Assembly: GCA_937891805.1 (NCBI GenBank)
Contig: CALATK010000249.1
Span: forward strand, 1 to 23,128
DNA from: an uncultured Fibrobacter sp.
GTDB taxonomy: Bacteria > Fibrobacterota > Fibrobacteria > Fibrobacterales > Fibrobacteraceae
Length of the DNA stretch: 23,128 nt
Direction: 5' to 3'
Positions within the stretch are counted from its first letter, which is position 1, and the number at the start of each line of letters is the position of its first letter. The notes below the pieces were generated by a model. It did no database searches and was not told the DNA's origin. It saw only the letters and a program-made list of their open reading frames with translations. Positions 22,372 to 23,128 of the stretch are shown here, one piece after another. The translations under genes and the position numbers were made by a program.

Positions 22372-23128
22372 ATGCTTTTTTACGACGTTGCCGTACAATA
22401 TCTGGAAAAGGACAAGCCCAATCTATCTCCATATACAGTCCGCACGTATTACTGGAACTTGAAAAAAATCTCTGATTTTAGACCCGGTCTTGAATGTTCG
22501 GATTTAAGTCCGGATGTTATCCAGGAATTCAAGTGTTGTATGCAACAGCTCGGAAACAAGCCCGCAACTATAAATAAGGCACTCTCTGTTTTTCGGATAT
22601 TTACGAATAAACTTGTTGCTGATGGTCTTATTGAGAACAATCCATTCAACAAGGTAAAAATCGGTCGTGCCTATACGCGACGAGGTTTCTTGACAATGCG
22701 GGAATTAAAAAATCTATATCTTAATTTTGCAGATCAGAGAAACTTGCTCACCAAAACGGAATCTGATTCCATGCGGGTATTCTTGTTCGCCTGTTTTACT
22801 GGACTGCGCTATAACGACCTTCGTTCGTTGGATGCAAACGAAATCTTTGACTAGAAAATTCGCAAGCAGATGCACAAGACTGGCGACCCTGTGTATATTC
22901 CCATTCCGTTGCAGGCGCGACTACTATTGCCCGAAAAACTAAAAAGTGGCCCTGTGTTCCGTGTTGTGGAAAACTCTTATTTCAACCGGACACTCCGCAA
23001 CGCAGCAAAGAAGCTTGGTTACTATAAGCGTATTCATTGCCACCTAGCTCGGCACACATTTGCAACCACATGCATACCCCTGGGCATACCGCTACCTGCA
23101 ACGAGTAAGCTGCTTGGTCATAGGATCC
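22372..23128 (+). pseudogene. Tyrosine recombinase with in-frame TAG; 3' end beyond window
   Basis: SD AAGGAGAA (22361-22368) and ATG 22372. The N-terminal SAM-like core-binding domain spans about residues 1-95 (YDVAVQYLEKDKPNLSPYTVRTYY, PATINKALSVFRIF). The catalytic domain has Arg146 in FTGLRYNDLRSL, HLARHTFATT (His224, Arg227) and LLGHR (His250); the Tyr lies past the window edge. Codon 161 is TAG (22852-22854), and homology continues in frame with KIRKQMHKTGDPVYIPIP. A single change from TGG would explain it. The type resembles Bacteroidetes/Fibrobacter integrases and invertases. Its position beside cassette 2 suggests a role in moving pilin segments. Inactive, suppressed, or a sequencing error. 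Confidence 0.8.

Overview
The window looks like part of a metagenome-derived or draft genome of a Gram-negative gut bacterium. The best guess is a member of Fibrobacterota (Fibrobacter-like). The reasons are: LpxK (so lipid A and an outer membrane), TATATT -10 boxes lying 6-7 nt from start codons, the intergenic repeat style, the Rpn-type transposase/nuclease, and a pilin whose post-helix region starts with TYVKLQ. This assignment rests on recall of protein families, not on a search.

Region 1 (1-10150) is ordinary G+C-rich core genome: a DEAD-box helicase 3' part (whose 5' end is joined to a foreign-looking threonine synthase fragment), a transglycosylase-like membrane protein, a GroES-like protein, a RavA-like AAA ATPase, lpxK, aroC, a secreted small protein, a phosphohexomutase, and a split alarmone pair (RelA/SpoT-type synthetase plus HD hydrolase). 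REP-like palindromes sit between several of these genes.

Region 2 (10150-14120) is a graveyard of toxin-antitoxin genes. It holds a small-ORF + GNAT module whose GNAT gene is cut off, abutting a cut-off ToxN/AbiQ-like toxin that still has its promoter, candidate antitoxin RNA and terminator. Next come an Rpn-family gene, an AbiEi-like antitoxin without its partner, a second and intact small-ORF + GNAT module, and the tail of a RelE/YoeB-like toxin. A 42-bp near-perfect direct repeat (12202-12243 and 14075-14116) brackets the AbiEi-GNAT-RelE segment.

Region 3 (14240-23128) is the most interesting. A complete type IV pilin gene (14338-14823) with promoter, RBS and terminator is followed by five A+T-rich genes in one tight operon: an acyltransferase, and two tandem copies of a 'polytopic membrane protein + extracytoplasmic alkaline-phosphatase-fold protein' pair. 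After these come two promoterless, leaderless pilin segments in convergent orientation. Both begin at the same point of the pilin (TYVKLQ) and run to a stop codon. One shares a 30-bp exact inverted repeat with the expressed pilin. A tyrosine recombinase gene starts 76 bp beyond that repeat, but carries an in-frame TAG at codon 161.

The layout suggests a pilin-variation system, either a shufflon-like inversion or donation from silent cassettes. In it a constant N-terminal pilin region can be joined to alternative C-terminal domains, and the linked operon may build or modify surface glycans or the pilin itself. The pilin homology and repeat coordinates are read directly from the sequence; the switching mechanism is inference.
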